This document shows, piece by piece, positions 5,164 to 7,979 of a stretch of 7,979 nucleotides of DNA. This DNA is from DATFEN01 sp035691285 (GTDB lineage Bacteria; Acidobacteriota; Vicinamibacteria; Fen-336): NCBI GenBank assembly GCA_035691285.1, contig DASSJI010000205.1, positions 1-7,979 of the forward strand. Direction: 5' to 3'. Position 1 is the first letter of the stretch. The number at the start of each line of letters is the position of its first letter. Below the pieces are notes generated by a model that did not search any database, had not been told where the DNA came from, and was given only the letters and a program-made list of their open reading frames with translations. Position numbers and translations under genes: made by a program.

Positions 5164-7979
5164 GCGGAAGCCTCAGCACCGCCCGGGTCCGCCCGGGCTC
5201 GGACTCGAGGCGCACGGCGCCGCCGTGGTCCTCGGCGATCTTCCGCACCAGCGGCAGGCCCAGGCCGCTGCCGCCGGTCTTCGTGGAGAAGAACGGCTCG
5301 AAGGCGCGGCTCCGAACGTCCTTCGGGATTCCCGGGCCGTCATCCTCGACCGCGACCTCGACGTGGCCGTCCGAGGTCGAGACTTCGAGGCGCACGCGGC
5401 CCCTGTCTCCGACGGCCTGCAGGGCGTTCTCGATCAGGTTGACGATCGCGCGCTCGAGGAGCCGCCGGTCGCCGCGCACGGGTGGCACGGGGGCGGCGTG
5501 CACCTGGAGTGACACCCCGGGCGGCAGCACGGCGCGATAGGGCCGCGCCGCCGCCTCGGCGGCGGCGGCGAGATCCGTCGTCTCGTGGCTCTTGACCGGC
5601 GGGCGGGCGAAGGCCGAGAACTCGGTCACGATGCTGCGCAGCGTGTGCACCTGCTCCAGGATCGTGCGGGTGCAGGATTCGAGGGTGGGCCCGAAGTCGG
5701 CCCGCGAGTCCTCCCACACCCGGCGCAGGTGCTCCGCCGCCAGCTGGATCGGAGTCAACGGGTTCTTGACCTCGTGGGCCACCTGGCGCGCCATGTCGGC
5801 CCACGCGGCACGCCGGTTGCTCCGCTCGAGGTCGCGGCGCTGGCGCTCGAGGTCCGAGGCCATCTGGTTGAAGGAGCCGACGAGGTCGGCGAGCTCGTCG
5901 CGGCTGTTCGTCGCGACGCGGGCGGTCAGGTCTCCGTGGGCCACGCGGCGCGTGGCGCCCGTGAGCTCCCGCACCGGCCCCGAGATGCGGCGGGCCATGG
6001 TGCGCGCGATGCCGGCGGCCACGACCAGGAAGACGATCGAGGCGAGGCGGATCGAGCGGTCGAGGTCCTCGAGCACGGCCTGGTTCTCCCGCTCCGACAG
6101 GGCCAGGGGGATCGAGAGGATCGCGGCGGGCCGCGCGCCCAGGGCGAGGGGCACGGACGCCACCCGGTAGGCGAGCGCGCCGATGCGCGCGTCCTCGATC
6201 GCCGAAGGGCGGCCCTCGAGCACGAGGTCGCGGTAGACGCCACCCGACACCCGGGGAGGCAGGAGGCCCGAGGCGTAGAGCTCGCGCTTGCTGGAAGCGA
6301 GGAGGCGGCCGCCCTCGAACACGTCGAGGTCGTTGCGGATCAGGCTGGCCACCCAGACCAAGGCGGCGTCGGTGACCGGCTGTCCGCCGGGAGCCTCATC
6401 GGCCTGGAAGAAGGCGAAGTCCTCGACGGCCTTCTTGGCGACGCCGACCAGGGCCAGGGCCTTGGCCTCGGACTCGCGGGCCAGGCGCTCCGCGACGAAG
6501 CCCCGAACGACCGTCTGCAGCACCACGACGGGGAGGAAGGCCACGGCGACGAACGCCACGAACAGCCGCAGCAGGAAGCGCCGGCTGACAGCGCGGACGA
6601 CCGCGCCCAGCGAGAACGTCTCGCGGCCGAGGTGGGAACGCGCCAGGAGCACGGCGACGACTCCGGCGAGGACGAGAAGGGCGCCCGCCGAGCTGGCCTC
6701 CACGAGCGCCGCCGCGTCGCGGCCCGGAGCTCGGCTGCGGTAGGCCAGGGCGAAGGCCGTGCTTCCGTCGCTGAACAGATAGGCCTCGTGAGGCTCGCCG
6801 TCGATCGTGGTCGTGAGCCAGAAGCCGCCGGCCTCGCGCCGCAGCCTGTCGCGGTCCTCCACCGCAAGGGCCGGGGGGCGGTCGGCGGTGCTGTGGAGCA
6901 GGGCTCGCGACAGGTCCCAGGCCACGAGCTCGACCAGTCCGCCGCGGGCGGGCTCCGGCGCGCTGCGGAACAGCACCGAGTAGGGGTCCTGGCCGCCGGC
7001 CACGGGCAGGGCGAGGAGGTCGTCGGCGACGTAGATGTGGACCGCGCCGTGCGCCTCGCCGTGATACACGAGCCGCCGTCGGGCGTGCAGGGCGAAGCGC
7101 TCGGCGCTGGCCAGGGGCAGGCGGTCCCGGGAGACGACCCACTCGTCCGACTCCGGCAGCCGCGGAAGCAGGGGGGGCGCGGGCAGGCTCAAGGCGAAGC
7201 GGCTGACGAGGGCGCCGCCGGCGTCCTGGATCTCCACCGCCGAGGACAGACCGGCCGCAGCCAGCTCGGTGCCCGACCAGATCGCGAACGCGAGCTCCTC
7301 GAGGAGCGGAGGCTGCGGTCCGGGCAGAGCCTGCTCAAGGATGTCGAAGCCGTCGGCGCGGCGCTGGGCCTCAGCGAGCACGCTCCGCCGCCATTCCGGC
7401 TGCGCGAGCACGCGGGGCGCGCGCTCCATCTCGATCTCTCTGCGCAGGGAGCGCTCCCCGCTGTAGGAGAGGCTCGGCGCCAGGAGCGCCGCCGTGACCG
7501 CCCCGACGGCGGTGAGCTGGAGCACGACCAGGTCCGGACGTCGCGGGGGCGGCCGCGTGCCCGCGGCGAAGGCGAGTCCACAGCCTGCCGCCGAGGCCAC
7601 GAAGAGCGTGACCGGGACGACGGGCAGCTCCGCCCACGCCCCGTGCGCGATCGTGATCGAGACGACGACGATCCAGAGCGCGAAGCGCGCGAGACGCCCC
7701 GCGGGCCGGGCGGGAAGCGGGCCGCCCCACGCGAAGAGTGCCGCGAGGGCGAGGGCGCCGGCCGCCATCCAGGCCAGAAGACCTGCCTGGAGCACTGCCG
7801 GAGCGAGTCCGCCGGGAACGGGCGACAGGTCCTGGAGGTCGACCGCCGAGCCCCGGCTGACCTCGGCGACGCCCTGGAACACGAGCGTCGCCAGCGGGAG
7901 CGCGGCGAGATCGGGGACGAGCGCCCGGGCGCCGGAGCGCGGCGTCGGGCGCCGAAGCACATGCGCCAGTGCCAGCCAC
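5144..7979 (-). CDS. Large multi-membrane sensor histidine kinase, NtrY-like (5' end probably beyond window)
   Basis: Residues are numbered from an in-frame GTG at 7960, which gives 938 aa. The frame stays open to the right edge (codons for WLALAH precede it), and those residues look like the end of another membrane helix, so the real start is probably outside. Order: hydrophobic segments about 14-34, 55-79, 91-109, 112-134 and 143-163; a 260-residue predicted extracytoplasmic region (164-423); helices 424-441 and 461-487; a second sensor region (488-636) with LIRNDLDVFEGGRLLASS (540-557); helix 637-655; HAMP (656-705); HisKA with QVAHEVKNPLTPIQL (726-740), phospho-acceptor His729; and HATPase_c with N box NLIENALQ (841-848), G1 DDGPGIP (873-879), F box FEPFF (887-891) and G2 GGSGLGL (896-902). 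All kinase motifs are intact, so it should autophosphorylate. No response regulator is in the window; an NtrC-type partner is plausible by family only. Confidence 0.93.
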   Translation of the reverse strand, partial: WLALAHVLRRPTPRSGARALVPDLAALPLATLVFQGVAEVSRGSAVDLQDLSPVPGGLAPAVLQAGLLAWMAAGALALAALFAWGGPLPARPAGRLARFALWIVVVSITIAHGAWAELPVVPVTLFVASAAGCGLAFAAGTRPPPRRPDLVVLQLTAVGAVTAALLAPSLSYSGERSLRREIEMERAPRVLAQPEWRRSVLAEAQRRADGFDILEQALPGPQPPLLEELAFAIWSGTELAAAGLSSAVEIQDAGGALVSRFALSLPAPPLLPRLPESDEWVVSRDRLPLASAERFALHARRRLVYHGEAHGAVHIYVADDLLALPVAGGQDPYSVLFRSAPEPARGGLVELVAWDLSRALLHSTADRPPALAVEDRDRLRREAGGFWLTTTIDGEPHEAYLFSDGSTAFALAYRSRAPGRDAAALVEASSAGALLVLAGVVAVLLARSHLGRETFSLGAVVRAVSRRFLLRLFVAFVAVAFLPVVVLQTVVRGFVAERLARESEAKALALVGVAKKAVEDFAFFQADEAPGGQPVTDAALVWVASLIRNDLDVFEGGRLLASSKRELYASGLLPPRVSGGVYRDLVLEGRPSAIEDARIGALAYRVASVPLALGARPAAILSIPLALSERENQAVLEDLDRSIRLASIVFLVVAAGIARTMARRISGPVRELTGATRRVAHGDLTARVATNSRDELADLVGSFNQMASDLERQRRDLERSNRRAAWADMARQVAHEVKNPLTPIQLAAEHLRRVWEDSRADFGPTLESCTRTILEQVHTLRSIVTEFSAFARPPVKSHETTDLAAAAEAAARPYRAVLPPGVSLQVHAAPVPPVRGDRRLLERAIVNLIENALQAVGDRGRVRLEVSTSDGHVEVAVEDDGPGIPKDVRSRAFEPFFSTKTGGSGLGLPLVRKIAEDHGGAVRLESEPGRTRAVLRLPLSTPAA

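Noticed and set aside
5179..5197. Short tandem repeat CCGCCCGGG twice
   Set aside because: It lies in kinase codons for the final beta strand region and reflects codon bias rather than a repeat element.
5592..6743. Plus-strand frames (192 and 151 codons) inside the kinase gene
   Set aside because: They are Ser/Arg/Thr-rich antisense shadows of an intact HisKA/HAMP/sensor reading frame.
1..7979. Search for CRISPR arrays, tRNA/rRNA, insertion sequences, toxin-antitoxin or phage-defence genes
   Set aside because: No spaced repeats, cloverleaf, transposase or defence motif seen; all stretches over 100 bases are covered by assigned genes.

Overview
The window is GC-rich throughout (roughly 70% by eye) and tightly packed, with 4-nt start/stop overlaps and long open shadow frames opposite every real gene, as expected of a high-GC bacterial chromosome. 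No mobile element, phage gene, CRISPR array, rRNA or tRNA was seen. Protein content (short-form pyruvoyl Psd next to PssA, a DUF465/YdcH-like protein, TsaB-RimI, and a long NtrY-like kinase with an HEVKNPLTPIQLAAEHLRR-type H-box) resembles Acidobacteriota or a similar deep-branching high-GC Gram-negative lineage. That is an impression from protein style, not a tested placement.

Layout: (1) 1-1375, minus strand: the N-terminal 458 codons of MutS, cut by the left edge. (2) 1376-1405: a 30-bp divergent gap with back-to-back -10-like hexamers. (3) 1406-2550, plus strand: tsaB and rimI, coupled by a GTGA overlap (tRNA t6A synthesis and N-terminal protein acetylation). (4) 2551-2933: a small DUF465 (YdcH-like) gene with its own plausible promoter and strong Shine-Dalgarno, followed by an 11-bp perfect hairpin. 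(5) 2934-4824, plus strand: psd, pssA and a Nudix hydrolase, coupled by GTGA and TTGA overlaps. Psd and PssA are the two consecutive enzymes that make phosphatidylethanolamine from CDP-diacylglycerol. (6) 4882-5163, plus strand: a small predicted secreted protein of unknown function. (7) 7979-5144, minus strand: a very large multi-membrane sensor histidine kinase that converges on the secreted-protein gene with a 20-nt tail-to-tail overlap. Its N-terminus probably continues past the right edge.

The genes are mostly housekeeping: genome maintenance, translation quality, membrane lipid synthesis, and one signalling protein. I found no convincing new biological system. The points most worth a second look are the two-module kinase, the orphan secreted protein, and the SD-less divergent mutS/tsaB starts.
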